Source: an uncultured Verrucomicrobiota bacterium (GTDB lineage: Bacteria; Verrucomicrobiota; Kiritimatiellia; CAIVKH01). From it: a DNA stretch of 64,000 nt. Shown here piece after piece: positions 35,085-45,923 of this stretch. The notes below the pieces were generated by a model. It was not told the DNA's origin, searched no databases, and saw only the letters and a program-made list of their open reading frames with translations. The translations under genes and the position numbers were made by a program. The stretch is from NCBI GenBank assembly GCA_937996795.1, contig CALKUH010000017.1:3844-67843 (forward strand). Reading direction: 5' to 3'. Position 1 is the first letter of the stretch; every line of letters begins with the position of its first letter.

Positions 35085-37631
35085 CTACGGCAGGCGCCGC
35101 ACGGTGACCGTGCGGACGGCGACGGACTCCTCGCCGGCGTAGATGAATGCGAGCAGGAAGGGCAGGTTGTTGGGGATGTCCACCTCGAAGGCGGTTTCGC
35201 GGCCCGCGGTCATCTCCGTGCGGCCGATTTCCGTGCCCTCGGGGCAGGCGGCGATCCACTGGCCCGCCCGTCCGCTCGCGGTGTGCGTGGTCTCGGCGTC
35301 GATCTCGATGCGATAGCGACCAGGCGCGAGCGGTTGCTTGGGTCCGTAGAAGATGAGGTCGCGCCGTTCGCGCGCGGGTTTGAAGACGACCGCGTCGCGC
35401 GCGAGATCAATGTGCCCGGCGTGGAAAAAGGTTGGGGCGGGAATCTCCATGGATTCGCCCGGCTCCAGCGCATGCCATTCGCCGGCCGCCAGCTTCAGGA
35501 TGTCCACCTCCACCGTGCCCTCGCCGGCCCGGAGCGCAAGCGCGACCGCAGGCACGCCGGTCCATTCGCCGGCCGGGATCTCAATCCACTGCCAGTCCTC
35601 AAACTCGACCGCCACTTCGGTCTCTCCGGCGGGCGCGCCGCCAATCAGACGTTCGGCGTGCATCGTGCCCGCGCCGCGCGCCCGCACCCACCAGCGCGAC
35701 TCCGGAAGGGCGATGGCGCCCAGTGGCGCGGTTTCCAACCGTGCGGCGCCCGAGAGCCGGACATACGCGCCGGCACTCGCCGAGGGGTCCTTCACTTCGC
35801 TGGCATCGGTGCGCGCCTGGCGCTCCGCTTCGATGCGGCGCGCGGGGAAGTGAAAGACCCAGTTGGTCGCCACCGGCTCGCGCACGGTGGCGGACGGCAG
35901 GATGCGGAAGGCCCACGTGGGTCCATCCTGTGCGATCGATTCGAGGCGGGGGTGGTTCAGCAGGCCGGCGAGGGCCGTAGCGACGGGATAGATGCTGACC
36001 TTCTCCGGGTAGAGGTCCTCGTGCAGGATGATGTGCTCGATGCCGCGCGCCCTCAGGCTGTCCAGTTGTTCGTCGGAGGCGAAGCCCTGGTTCAGCGTCC
36101 GGTAGCGCTCGAAGACATCCTGCACATATTCGAGCGGCACGAACGGCCGGTAGCCGTTGATCATCCGCACGCGATAGAGCGTGGCGTAATACTGGTAGAC
36201 CGAGGTGTAGTGCGAGTCGCCGGGCCAGAGCGGCAGGACGATGGCGCGCGGCTTCCGCTCGCGCGCTTCGGCGTCCTGCGCGGCGGCGGCATACGCGGCG
36301 TTCGAGTCATCAACCAGGCTGACCAGCAGTTTGGTTTGGAAAAAATACTCGATCGCAAAACCGGCGCCGACGGCCAGCGTGATCCAGCGCGCCCGCGCGC
36401 CGAGACGTTCGCGGGCCAGTTGAAGAACCAGCGCCGTGCCCACGGCCAGCAAGGCCGGCAACACGACATAGATCTTCGCGGTCTGGCGGATCATGTCGTA
36501 TTGGGGGACATACTTGCGCGCCGCCGTGAAGAGGCGTCCCTCCCACGGGCTGAACGGCCCCATCGAGAGCAGGACCACGCCGGTCGCGCCGAGCGCCATC
36601 AGCAGCATCAACAGGGCGCGGCGTCGCGCGGCGGGTTCGCGCGTGCGCGTCACATGAAGGCCCCAGGCGATCACGCCGATGGCGAGGACGCCGATGATGA
36701 GGTAGCCGAGGTAAATGTGATACGATACATCGATTTCGTGCCACGCCCAGAGCCCCTCGGATTTCGGCGAAAAGAGCGCAACTTCGCGGATCGAGCGGCC
36801 ATCCGCGGCGTGCGACTTCTGGATGTGGCGCGTGCCCATCTTGGTCTGCAGGAGGGCGAGCACGCTGAGAAGCACCGTGGGTGCGAGAGCCAGCGCGAGG
36901 CGTCCATACGCCGCGGCTTTGCGCCACTCGAAGGACGTGCGCTGCGAGAAGGCGACGAGGCACCAGACGGGCACCATCAGCGCGCCGAAGAAAAACGCAT
37001 GCGTATCCGTGCAACTCGCGAAAAAGACCGCGAGGCCCGCCATCCAGCCCCCGCGCATCCGGTCGTCGCGCACCGCGCGGTCGAGTCCCAGCAGCAGGAG
37101 CGGTATGAACGTCATGCCGAAGCCCGCCGGGCTGCCGCCATAGAGCTGGATCCACTGGTACGGGAACAGGATGGCCAGCAACGCACAGACCCCGGCGATC
37201 CAGTCGTCATCGGTGTAGCGACGCGCCAGCAGCCAGGTGAACCACGCCGCGAGCCAGAGCGCGAGCAGGCTCACCGCGTTCCACGCGAACGCCTGGTTGC
37301 CGACCGCATGGAATCCGGCGAAGGCGAGGGAGTAGGGGAAATAGTAGGAGCCGGGCCGGAACCGCTCCGCGTCATCGCCGGTGTTGAACTCGTACAGGTT
37401 GTAGAAGAACGGCGTCTGGCCGGACAGGTAGTCGCTGAAAATCCACATGTAGTAGAGGAATTGCAGGTGATCGCCCGGCATCATATGGACGAGGTTGTAC
37501 CGCGGATTGTCGCGCTTGCTGACGCCGACCGACAGGGCGTCATTAAACATCGCCGGCAGCGGCCACGAGACGGGCAGCCAGACGGCGAGGGTCAGGACCA
37601 GTGCGCAAAGCAGGCGTTGCCAGGATTTCAC
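35085..37631 (-). CDS. Multi-pass GT-C/YfhO-like membrane protein
   Basis: 848 residues, GTG start. The first 480 residues hold about ten or more TM helices (for instance AWNAVSLLALWLAAWFTWLL, FIPLLLLGLDRAV, ALLMLLMALGATGVVLLSMG, IYVVLPALLAVGTALVLQLA). A soluble C-terminal half then has LPLWPGDSHYTSVYQYYATL and beta-rich domains. An acidic pair after the first TM (MMPGDHLQFLYY) suits a GT-C type enzyme using a polyprenyl-linked sugar. No precise family could be assigned. It lies 21 bases after the next GT-C-like gene. Confidence 0.65.
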   Translation of the reverse strand: MKSWQRLLCALVLTLAVWLPVSWPLPAMFNDALSVGVSKRDNPRYNLVHMMPGDHLQFLYYMWIFSDYLSGQTPFFYNLYEFNTGDDAERFRPGSYYFPYSLAFAGFHAVGNQAFAWNAVSLLALWLAAWFTWLLARRYTDDDWIAGVCALLAILFPYQWIQLYGGSPAGFGMTFIPLLLLGLDRAVRDDRMRGGWMAGLAVFFASCTDTHAFFFGALMVPVWCLVAFSQRTSFEWRKAAAYGRLALALAPTVLLSVLALLQTKMGTRHIQKSHAADGRSIREVALFSPKSEGLWAWHEIDVSYHIYLGYLIIGVLAIGVIAWGLHVTRTREPAARRRALLMLLMALGATGVVLLSMGPFSPWEGRLFTAARKYVPQYDMIRQTAKIYVVLPALLAVGTALVLQLARERLGARARWITLAVGAGFAIEYFFQTKLLVSLVDDSNAAYAAAAQDAEARERKPRAIVLPLWPGDSHYTSVYQYYATLYRVRMINGYRPFVPLEYVQDVFERYRTLNQGFASDEQLDSLRARGIEHIILHEDLYPEKVSIYPVATALAGLLNHPRLESIAQDGPTWAFRILPSATVREPVATNWVFHFPARRIEAERQARTDASEVKDPSASAGAYVRLSGAARLETAPLGAIALPESRWWVRARGAGTMHAERLIGGAPAGETEVAVEFEDWQWIEIPAGEWTGVPAVALALRAGEGTVEVDILKLAAGEWHALEPGESMEIPAPTFFHAGHIDLARDAVVFKPARERRDLIFYGPKQPLAPGRYRIEIDAETTHTASGRAGQWIAACPEGTEIGRTEMTAGRETAFEVDIPNNLPFLLAFIYAGEESVAVRTVTVRRLP

Positions 37632-37652
37632 ACAAAAACTCCGCGTCCGGGC

Positions 37653-39668
37653 CTACGTTCCGGCCGGGACGTCCTGCACATATACTTCGATTTCGCCCAC
37701 GGTCCAATTCCGATGTGTGCGCGGCACGGCGATTTCGATCCGCACCCCGTCCGCGATCTCGCCCAAGAAATGGAAGGAGCGCGTCGCGCGCCCGTAGCGC
37801 GGATGCCCCCGGGCGATCTCGAACTTGTCGAGCCCGCCGCGCTCGGCCTCCCGGGCCAGGGTCCACGCGCCGTTCCTGCGCAGCCACACGCGATACTTCG
37901 ACGGCGTGTCGTCCGTGAACACGCCGTGCCAGAGTACGACGCGATTGAGCGGTTCCGGCGCGTCCCAGGTTGCCGTCATCCATTCGCTGCCGTTCATCGT
38001 GTTTGTTGTCGTCCAGACGCTGTGCGCTTGTCCATCGTTGGCCAGCGCGACATCGGTGCGTCCCGGGGATGCGTCCACGGTGAGGCGCGCGGGCGAAAGG
38101 CGTGTGCCGTCGGGGCGCGGCGGGTCCGGGATGAAGTTATGGAAAATACGGAACACCCCCGCCGTGGCCACGGAGCAGCGCACCCCCATGTCGCGCTGGT
38201 GCCGTTCGAACGTGCGCGCCCGCAATCCGCGCGTGCGGTCGTTCAGCACATAGGCGATGCGCGGCCCGGCCCAGACATCCTCCAGAAACGGATAGGGCCA
38301 GTGCGGGAACCGCTCGTTGTACGGCTGCGCGCTTGCGATCTCCCGTCCGGATTGAAAGGCGATGCGGTAGGCCACGCCATAGGACGCGACCGTGTGGCGG
38401 ATGCCGTTTTCGCGCAGCCATTCCAGCGCAGGCGCGAGGTCGGGCACACCGGCGCGCTGGTGGGCGAAATCCGGGGTGCGCCATTCGCGGATGAGGCGCG
38501 CGGAGGACCACGTATTGAGCGCCAGCAGCGCCGCGGCCACGGCGTAGATCGCGACACGGAGTCCGCGCCGTCCCCCCGCGAGGTCACCGAGGAGGAACGG
38601 AACCGCAAGGGCGGCGGGCAGCAGATAGCGATAGCTGGTGCTGTCCGCGCGCGTGCTCGCCGAGAAGGCGAGCAAATTCAGGATCAACACCGCGAGCCAC
38701 GCGTCGGACAGGCCGATGGACCCGCGGACGACACGGCGCGCGCTTTTCGCGAACTGCGCGAGCAGCAAGGCGGCGATCAGGGCGACAACCAGCAGGCGCA
38801 CGCCGTCAAACGGCCCGGGAAGGGCATCCGTACCCGGGAAGGGCACCACGCGCCAGCCGAGGATGTCCGGCAGCGTGTACGGAAGCGCCATATCGAAAAG
38901 GCGCTTCGGAATCTCCGTCAGCGAGGCGAGCGACTCCACGGATTGATGCGCGCCCGGAAAGCGCCAGCGCGCGAGAAGATACGGCGCGAGGCCGGCGGAC
39001 AGGCCGACGGCATAAACGCCTGCGCGTTCGAGCAGCGCCCCGCGGGGCGTGAGCCGGAGTGCGAGCAGCAGGGCGGGCAGCGCGAAGACGACGATGAGTT
39101 GGTGGCTGCTGAAGCAGAGGCCTGCGGCGATTCCGTGGACCAGCATCCACACCCATCCGCGCGATGCGCGCGCGGTGTGGTCGGCGCAGGTGAGCAGCAG
39201 CGCGCCGCCAAAGAGCAGGGCGGCGTACCCCGGCATGGAGTAGGCGCTCTGGATCATCAGGACGTAGCTCGAGGGCAGGAGCAGCAGCGCCGCGCCCACG
39301 AGGCGTCCGTGCGGCGAGTCGGTCTGCCGGAACAACAGTCGCAGGAGCAACCCCAGCGTCGCGGCGTGCAGCAGGAACGGCAGCATCCGGGCGCCGGCCG
39401 CGTTGTCCGGAAGAAACGGGAGCAGCGGCGCGATGGCGAATGATTCGATGGGGAAGAGATACGGTTGCGCGAGGAAAAGCAGGGGCAGATCGCCGGCGCG
39501 GATCTGCTGCGCGAGCAGCATCAGGACGCTCTCATCGGAACTCGGTTGGAGCGTGGAGACGCTGATGCCAAAGAAGAACAGGCGCAGCAACACGCCCGCC
39601 ACGGCGAGGAGGAAAAGCGCAGCCGTGGCGCGGCGTAGGAATGGGCTGTTGGAAGCCGGATCTGACAT
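37653..39668 (-). CDS. GT-C-like membrane protein with C-terminal beta-sandwich
   Basis: 671 residues from the ATG at 39668; the frame is open further but without a credible start. The N-terminal 400 residues carry repeated TM helices (LLAVAGVLLRLFFFGISVST, LVGAALLLLPSSYVLMIQS, MLVHGIAAGLCFSSHQL). An early acidic segment (LQPSSDESVLML) fits the catalytic loop of PMT-like enzymes. The last 110 residues (PLNRVVLWHGVFTDDTPSKY to RNWTVGEIEVYVQD) look like an F5/8-type carbohydrate-binding sandwich. It probably transfers or anchors sugars at the envelope. Paralogy with the downstream 848-residue protein is possible. Confidence 0.65.
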   Translation of the reverse strand: MSDPASNSPFLRRATAALFLLAVAGVLLRLFFFGISVSTLQPSSDESVLMLLAQQIRAGDLPLLFLAQPYLFPIESFAIAPLLPFLPDNAAGARMLPFLLHAATLGLLLRLLFRQTDSPHGRLVGAALLLLPSSYVLMIQSAYSMPGYAALLFGGALLLTCADHTARASRGWVWMLVHGIAAGLCFSSHQLIVVFALPALLLALRLTPRGALLERAGVYAVGLSAGLAPYLLARWRFPGAHQSVESLASLTEIPKRLFDMALPYTLPDILGWRVVPFPGTDALPGPFDGVRLLVVALIAALLLAQFAKSARRVVRGSIGLSDAWLAVLILNLLAFSASTRADSTSYRYLLPAALAVPFLLGDLAGGRRGLRVAIYAVAAALLALNTWSSARLIREWRTPDFAHQRAGVPDLAPALEWLRENGIRHTVASYGVAYRIAFQSGREIASAQPYNERFPHWPYPFLEDVWAGPRIAYVLNDRTRGLRARTFERHQRDMGVRCSVATAGVFRIFHNFIPDPPRPDGTRLSPARLTVDASPGRTDVALANDGQAHSVWTTTNTMNGSEWMTATWDAPEPLNRVVLWHGVFTDDTPSKYRVWLRRNGAWTLAREAERGGLDKFEIARGHPRYGRATRSFHFLGEIADGVRIEIAVPRTHRNWTVGEIEVYVQDVPAGT

Positions 39669-39711
39669 CGGCGCACATGCTACGTGACGCCGGGCCTCCT
39701 GTCGTGAGTTA

Positions 39712-40509
39712 TTATGTAGAAAGATGCTGTCGCAACGAGGGCAGGCGCAGCTCGATCGGGGCGATGTGCACGCGGGGATCGACCATGCGCTGGTCGTAGA
39801 CGAAGTCTTCCGAGGGCTCGACACGCCAGTGGCCGCCGTGCAGGACATTGAGGGCCGATGCAATTTCAAAGAAGGACCAGCGGCTGTTCGCATTGACGTG
39901 ATACAAACCGGCCGGTTTCGCGAGCAGGTCCAGCAGCGCCGCCGCGGTGTCGGGCAGGAACGAGGTGGCGGGCAGCCACTTCGTGCTCGCGCGGATCACG
40001 CCCTCCGTCCGCATCTTCTCCGCGAAAAACACCAGCATGTTGTTTCCCGTGGCGCGCTCGCCGATCTGCCAGCCGATCCGTGCGACCCGTGAGTCCGGGT
40101 TCGCGGCCCGCGCCGCGTGCTCGCCCTGCAGCTTTTCAAACCCGTAGCCGCCCGTTGCGTCAGGTTCCGACTCCGGCGTGAACGGCCCCTTCGCGTTGTC
40201 CGAAAACACCATCACCGTGCTGATATACAGGAAGGGGATACCGCGCTCCGCCGCCGCGCGCGCGAGGCGGGCCGTCCAGTCGATGTTCACCAGCCGCCCT
40301 TCGTCGGGCCGCCCTGTGCCCGTCGACGGCACGGCGGCATGAATCAGCGCGTCCGGCGCGATGCGATCCAGATACGCGGTGAGCCCCGTAGCGTCATCCG
40401 GCGCGCACGCCGCGCGATCCCACGGCGTGAACCCATCCCCGCGCCCCGAGGCCGCCGCCCGCAGCGCCGTTCCCAGCGTTCCGTTCCCCCCCGTAACCAG
40501 CAGGTGCAT
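39712..40509 (-). CDS. RmlD-like NAD(P)-dependent sugar reductase/epimerase
   Basis: 265 residues of the extended SDR family. MHLLVTGGNGTLGTALRAAA is the Rossmann motif. YISTVMVFSDNAKGPFTPES and GGYGFEKLQGEHAAR supply the family regions, where the usual catalytic YxxxK reads YGFEK. TDP-4-dehydrorhamnose reductase is the best-known relative, but no rmlABC genes are adjacent. It heads the minus-strand envelope set and carries the paired element B just upstream. Confidence 0.78.
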   Translation of the reverse strand: MHLLVTGGNGTLGTALRAAASGRGDGFTPWDRAACAPDDATGLTAYLDRIAPDALIHAAVPSTGTGRPDEGRLVNIDWTARLARAAAERGIPFLYISTVMVFSDNAKGPFTPESEPDATGGYGFEKLQGEHAARAANPDSRVARIGWQIGERATGNNMLVFFAEKMRTEGVIRASTKWLPATSFLPDTAAALLDLLAKPAGLYHVNANSRWSFFEIASALNVLHGGHWRVEPSEDFVYDQRMVDPRVHIAPIELRLPSLRQHLST

Positions 40510-40533
40510 GCGGGGAACGTATCACACGCAAAT

Positions 40534-40581
40534 TTACAACGCCTGTAAAAACTGTTTCCGCGCGCGTGCAACGTCTGTAAA
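40534..40581 (-). repeat. Paired element B (inverted relative to A and C)
   Basis: On the minus strand: TTTACAGACGTTGCA (40567-40581) and GTTTTTACAGGCGTTGTAA (40534-40552). The cores are 32 bp apart, with one T/C difference in the second copy (ACAGGC). It lies 25 bases upstream of the RmlD-like start and between that gene and pgi, so it could affect either promoter. Confidence 0.75.
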
Positions 40582-40609
40582 TTGCAGAGCCTGCAAAAAG
40601 GAATCCGTC

Positions 40610-42229
<1,620 letters not shown>

Positions 42230-42254
42230 TCGTTCCTCCTGCTACACTGAAGGC

Positions 42255-45104
42255 ATGGAGGAGCATGCCGGAATGATCGGGCGCGGCCCGGAGGCCGCGC
42301 TGCTCTCTGCGCGCGCTGCCGATGCCTGTACAGGCGGTGGTGGCGCGGTTCTCTTCCTGTCCGGCGAAGCGGGGGTGGGCAAGTCGCATCTGGTGCAGGC
42401 GGTGCTGGCAACGCAGCCCGTTCGCGTCTTCAACACGACATCGCTCGCGGGTTTGACGCCTGCGTATGGCCCGGTGCTTCAGTGCCTGCGCGCCTGGCGG
42501 CAGGAGGCGCCCGCGGAATTCAAGGCGCTGGGCGGGCGGGCCGCGCCGGTTGCGTCGTGTTTGGACGGTGGCCTTGCGCCGGGCGTGCCGGTGGAGTCTT
42601 TGCGTGAGGCGCTTGTGGGCGCCGTCTTGGCGATCGCTCGCCGCAGGCCGTCCGCATGGGTGTTGGATGATGTACATCACGCGGACGCGGCGACACTGGA
42701 GTTGCTGACGCTATTGGGGCTACGCGTGAAGGACTCCGCGCTGCTCGTGGTCGGGATTTATCAGTCCAACGAGGTGGGGCGCGATCATCCGTTGCGCCGG
42801 CTGCGCGCCACGCTGCGCAAATCGCCCCGGTTTGTGGAGTTCACCGTCGAACCCTTTTCCCTGAAGGAGAGTCTCCGCATGATGCGTGAGTGCCTCGGCG
42901 CGGAGCCTGCGCCGGCGCTGGCGCAGGCCCTCCACGAGCGCACGCAGGGGGTTCCGCTATACATTGAGGAATTCTGCACGGCGTTGAAGGCGGGCGGTTG
43001 CCTGTTCGACCGGGGCCGCGGGCTGGAGTTGGCCGAGGGCCGCGAGGTGCCGTTGCCGGAGCGCCTGCAGGATGCGTTGCTGTTGCGCCTTCATTCCCTG
43101 CCGTCGGGGGAGCGCGCATTCGTGGAGGCGGCCGCCGTGGATGGTGTGGAATTCGACTGGGCGTTGGCCGGGCAGACCTCTGGCCAGCCGGCGGGCGGAG
43201 ATGCGCTGATTGAACAGGGACTGGTGCGCGCGGGTGGCGCGGGGCGCGGTGTGTTTGCACATCCCTTGTTCCAGGAGGCGGTGCTCGCGGCGTTGCCGTG
43301 GTCGCGCCGCAGGGCGTTGCACGCGGCAGTGGCCCGGCGCCTCGGGGCGGCAGGCGCGCCGCCGGACCGGTTGGTGCGTCACTACGAAGCGACGGGCGAC
43401 CAGGCGAACGCCCGCGCGGCTTGGCTCGCCGTGGCGGAGCGGGCCTGCGGGTTGCATGCGCACGAGGATGCGTTCCGGGCCTTTGAACGCGCGATGGCCG
43501 CGTGGGCGCCCGGTGAGGACGAATCGGCGCGGGCCGAGGCGCTGGGCCGGTATGTCGAGTGTGCACGCGCGAGCGGTCATCTGCAGGAGGCGTCCCGCGG
43601 GCTTACGGAATTGTTGGCGAGCCCGCTGCTGGCCGCGGATCTGGTGAAGCGCGGGGAAACCTGGCGCGCGCTCGCCGCCGTGCAGGTCCAGGAGGGCGCG
43701 GTGCTGGCGTCGATCGAATCGCACCGCTCGGCGGCGCGCGATTACGAGGCGGCCGGGCGGCTCGCCGATGCGGCGGAGGACTGGTACGCCATCTCGGAAC
43801 TCGGCCTGGTGGCGGTGAGTCTGTCGGAGGCCCGGGCCGCGTGTGAGCGGGCGGTCGAACTGGCGGCGCGCGCGGAGCGCCCGGCGTTGCGGGCGCGCGC
43901 GCTCAGCCAGCTGGCGTTGCTGTGCGCGACGCTGGCCCAGCCCGAGGAGGCGCGGCGTTTCATCGAAGCGGCGCTCATGCTGGCCTTGGAACATGACCTG
44001 CCGGAGGAAGCCGCCGTGGCGTACCGGCGCCTCGCGAGCACGCTTGAATTCGCGTCGAACTATCTCGCCGAGGTCGAGGCGTATGGCGAAGCCTTGTCGT
44101 ATTGCAGCAGCCGGGGGCTCGAGGCCCAGCAGGCGTTGTGCATGGGCTGCCTGTCCTACGCCTTGTTCCGATCGGGCGAGTGGAGCCAGTGCCAGCGCAC
44201 CGCGCGCCAGGTCCTGCGCCGGAAGGACGCACCGCCGGTCAGCCGCTGCGGCGCGCAGCTCGCGCTCAGCCTCGTGGCGCTGCACCGGGGCGAACTCAAG
44301 ACGGCGCGCCGCGTGTTGCAGGACTTCGACCGGGAGGTGCGCGCCGGGGGCCTGTTGATCTATGAGCTGTTCTCGCTGTGGGAACTGGCGATGCTCGAAC
44401 AGCTGGAGGGCCGTCCCGCGGGCGCGGATGCGCATTTCCTGCGCCTGCTCGACACTTGGGAGCGGACCGAGGACCGCCACGAGGTCCTCCCGGGCCTGCG
44501 GGCCGCGGCGACGTTTTATGCGCGGCAGGGGCGCGCGGCCGAAACCAACCGCTGCGCGCGGGCCGCCGGTCGCATTGCCTCCGTTTCCGGGAACCCGGAA
44601 GCCTCGGCAACCCTGGCCTACGTGCTTGGGGAAGCCGCGCTCAGCGCGGGAAAAGCGGACGAGTCGCTGCCTCATTTTGCGCGGGCCTGCGCGCTGTTCC
44701 GTCAGCATGAGTTGATGGTCGATGGCTTGTGGGCCGATGCGCGCTCGGGGGAAGTGATGTGTCTGGAGGGCTCGGCGGAGGAGGGGCGCCGCGTGTTGCG
44801 CGATGCGTTGGGCCGCGCGCGCCGTCTCGGTGCTCGGCCCCTGGTTGTTCAAATCGAATCCGCCCTGTCCGACGCGCCGTCCGCCGCCGCGGAACCGGAT
44901 TCCCCGTGGACCTGTCTGAGCACGCGCCAGCAGGAAGTCGCGCGCTGCCTTGTGGAAGGGTTGACGAACAAGGAAGTCGCAGCCCGCCTGCACCTCAGCA
45001 CGCGCACCGTGGACATGCATGTGCGGCATATTTTCGACCGCCTCGCGTGCCGCTCCCGCGCCGAAGCCGTGTCGCGGCTGCTGCAGCGCGAAAAACTGCA
45101 CTGA
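42255..45104 (+). CDS. Large ATP-binding LuxR-family regulator (MalT/LAL type)
   Basis: 949 residues, 25 bases after pgi. N-terminal STAND/AAA ATPase: Walker A FLSGEAGVGKSHLVQAV (about 33-50), Walker B SAWVLDDVHHAD (about 133-145). A long TPR-rich helical middle (about 370-860) is of the sensor kind. The end is a LuxR-type HTH: LSTRQQEVARCLVEGLTNKE and STRTVDMHVRHIFDRLACRS. This is the size and order of MalT-like activators that bind ATP and an inducer. The inducer and target genes are unknown; pgi and the downstream GNAT/mmuM pair are candidates. Confidence 0.92.
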   Translation: MEEHAGMIGRGPEAALLSARAADACTGGGGAVLFLSGEAGVGKSHLVQAVLATQPVRVFNTTSLAGLTPAYGPVLQCLRAWRQEAPAEFKALGGRAAPVASCLDGGLAPGVPVESLREALVGAVLAIARRRPSAWVLDDVHHADAATLELLTLLGLRVKDSALLVVGIYQSNEVGRDHPLRRLRATLRKSPRFVEFTVEPFSLKESLRMMRECLGAEPAPALAQALHERTQGVPLYIEEFCTALKAGGCLFDRGRGLELAEGREVPLPERLQDALLLRLHSLPSGERAFVEAAAVDGVEFDWALAGQTSGQPAGGDALIEQGLVRAGGAGRGVFAHPLFQEAVLAALPWSRRRALHAAVARRLGAAGAPPDRLVRHYEATGDQANARAAWLAVAERACGLHAHEDAFRAFERAMAAWAPGEDESARAEALGRYVECARASGHLQEASRGLTELLASPLLAADLVKRGETWRALAAVQVQEGAVLASIESHRSAARDYEAAGRLADAAEDWYAISELGLVAVSLSEARAACERAVELAARAERPALRARALSQLALLCATLAQPEEARRFIEAALMLALEHDLPEEAAVAYRRLASTLEFASNYLAEVEAYGEALSYCSSRGLEAQQALCMGCLSYALFRSGEWSQCQRTARQVLRRKDAPPVSRCGAQLALSLVALHRGELKTARRVLQDFDREVRAGGLLIYELFSLWELAMLEQLEGRPAGADAHFLRLLDTWERTEDRHEVLPGLRAAATFYARQGRAAETNRCARAAGRIASVSGNPEASATLAYVLGEAALSAGKADESLPHFARACALFRQHELMVDGLWADARSGEVMCLEGSAEEGRRVLRDALGRARRLGARPLVVQIESALSDAPSAAAEPDSPWTCLSTRQQEVARCLVEGLTNKEVAARLHLSTRTVDMHVRHIFDRLACRSRAEAVSRLLQREKLH

Positions 45105-45279
45105 TCCGTCCGGATGCTGAATGCGCAATGCCGTGCGCATCAATGGGATGCAGCACATACGGTAGCGTCCGTTCCTGAATACGGCAATTCTGCGAATTCC
45201 GCGATTCGGTCATCTCGGGAACGATGGCTCCCAGATTCGCATGCACGGGGTGTGCGAACGACACGACGAGGAGTGAGCC

Positions 45280-45894
45280 ATGCACATTAACGTTCCTGAA
45301 ATTGAAATTGCGGACGCGCGCGATGCGGCGCGGGCCATGCGGGTCCTGTTGGAGGCCTTTCGCGAGGATCCCGCCGTGCGCTGGATTTTTCCCGAGGAAA
45401 CCGGTTATGAGCGTCACTTTCCGCGCCTCGTGCACGCGATGGGCGGCGAAGCGTTCACGCTTGGGACGGCGTACCGCATGGCGGACGATTCCGCGGTCGC
45501 ATTGTGGCTGCCGCCCGGTGTGGAGTCGGACGCCGACGCAATCCTGCAGGTGATCGAAGACGGTGTGCCCGCCATGCGGAGGGATGAAGTCCTCGGCATG
45601 GCGGAGCAGATGGGTCACCACCATCCGGAGGCGCCGCATTGGTATCTGCCGTTTATCGGCGTGCATCCTGCGCGGCAGGGGCGCGGGCATGGCAGCGCAC
45701 TGATGCGTCATGCGCTTGAGACGGGTGAACGCAGCAGCATGATCGCCTATCTGGAGTCGTCCAACCCGTCGAACATCTGTCTTTACGAACGGATGGGCTT
45801 CGAAATCGCGGGCGTCATCCGCACGCCGACCTCACCGCCTGTTACGCCGATGCATCGCCGGGCCGTGTCCCCGTCCCAGATTCAAGCAGCCTGA
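45280..45894 (+). CDS. GNAT-family N-acetyltransferase
   Basis: 204 residues with GAGGAGTGA just before the ATG. The acetyl-CoA binding motif is LPFIGVHPARQGRGHGSALM (V-x-P-x-x-QGRGxG/A type), followed by YLESSNPSNICLYERMGFEI with the typical C-terminal GF motif. It moves an acetyl group to an amine of unknown substrate. The gap before it (45105-45279) shows only short palindromes. Confidence 0.88.
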   Translation: MHINVPEIEIADARDAARAMRVLLEAFREDPAVRWIFPEETGYERHFPRLVHAMGGEAFTLGTAYRMADDSAVALWLPPGVESDADAILQVIEDGVPAMRRDEVLGMAEQMGHHHPEAPHWYLPFIGVHPARQGRGHGSALMRHALETGERSSMIAYLESSNPSNICLYERMGFEIAGVIRTPTSPPVTPMHRRAVSPSQIQAA

Positions 45895-45923
45895 AACACT
45901 CAACATCAACGGAGAACCACGCA

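Noticed and set aside
34995..39443. A 1482-codon open frame on the plus strand
   Set aside because: It is antisense to DUF368 and the two GT-C-like genes, its translation is Arg/Ala/Gly-rich low complexity, and it has no domain. In GC-rich DNA such frames arise from codon bias.
40361..40609. Upstream extension of pgi
   Set aside because: It crosses the paired repeat and the opposite gene and lacks similarity; the ATG at 40610 follows AAGGA.
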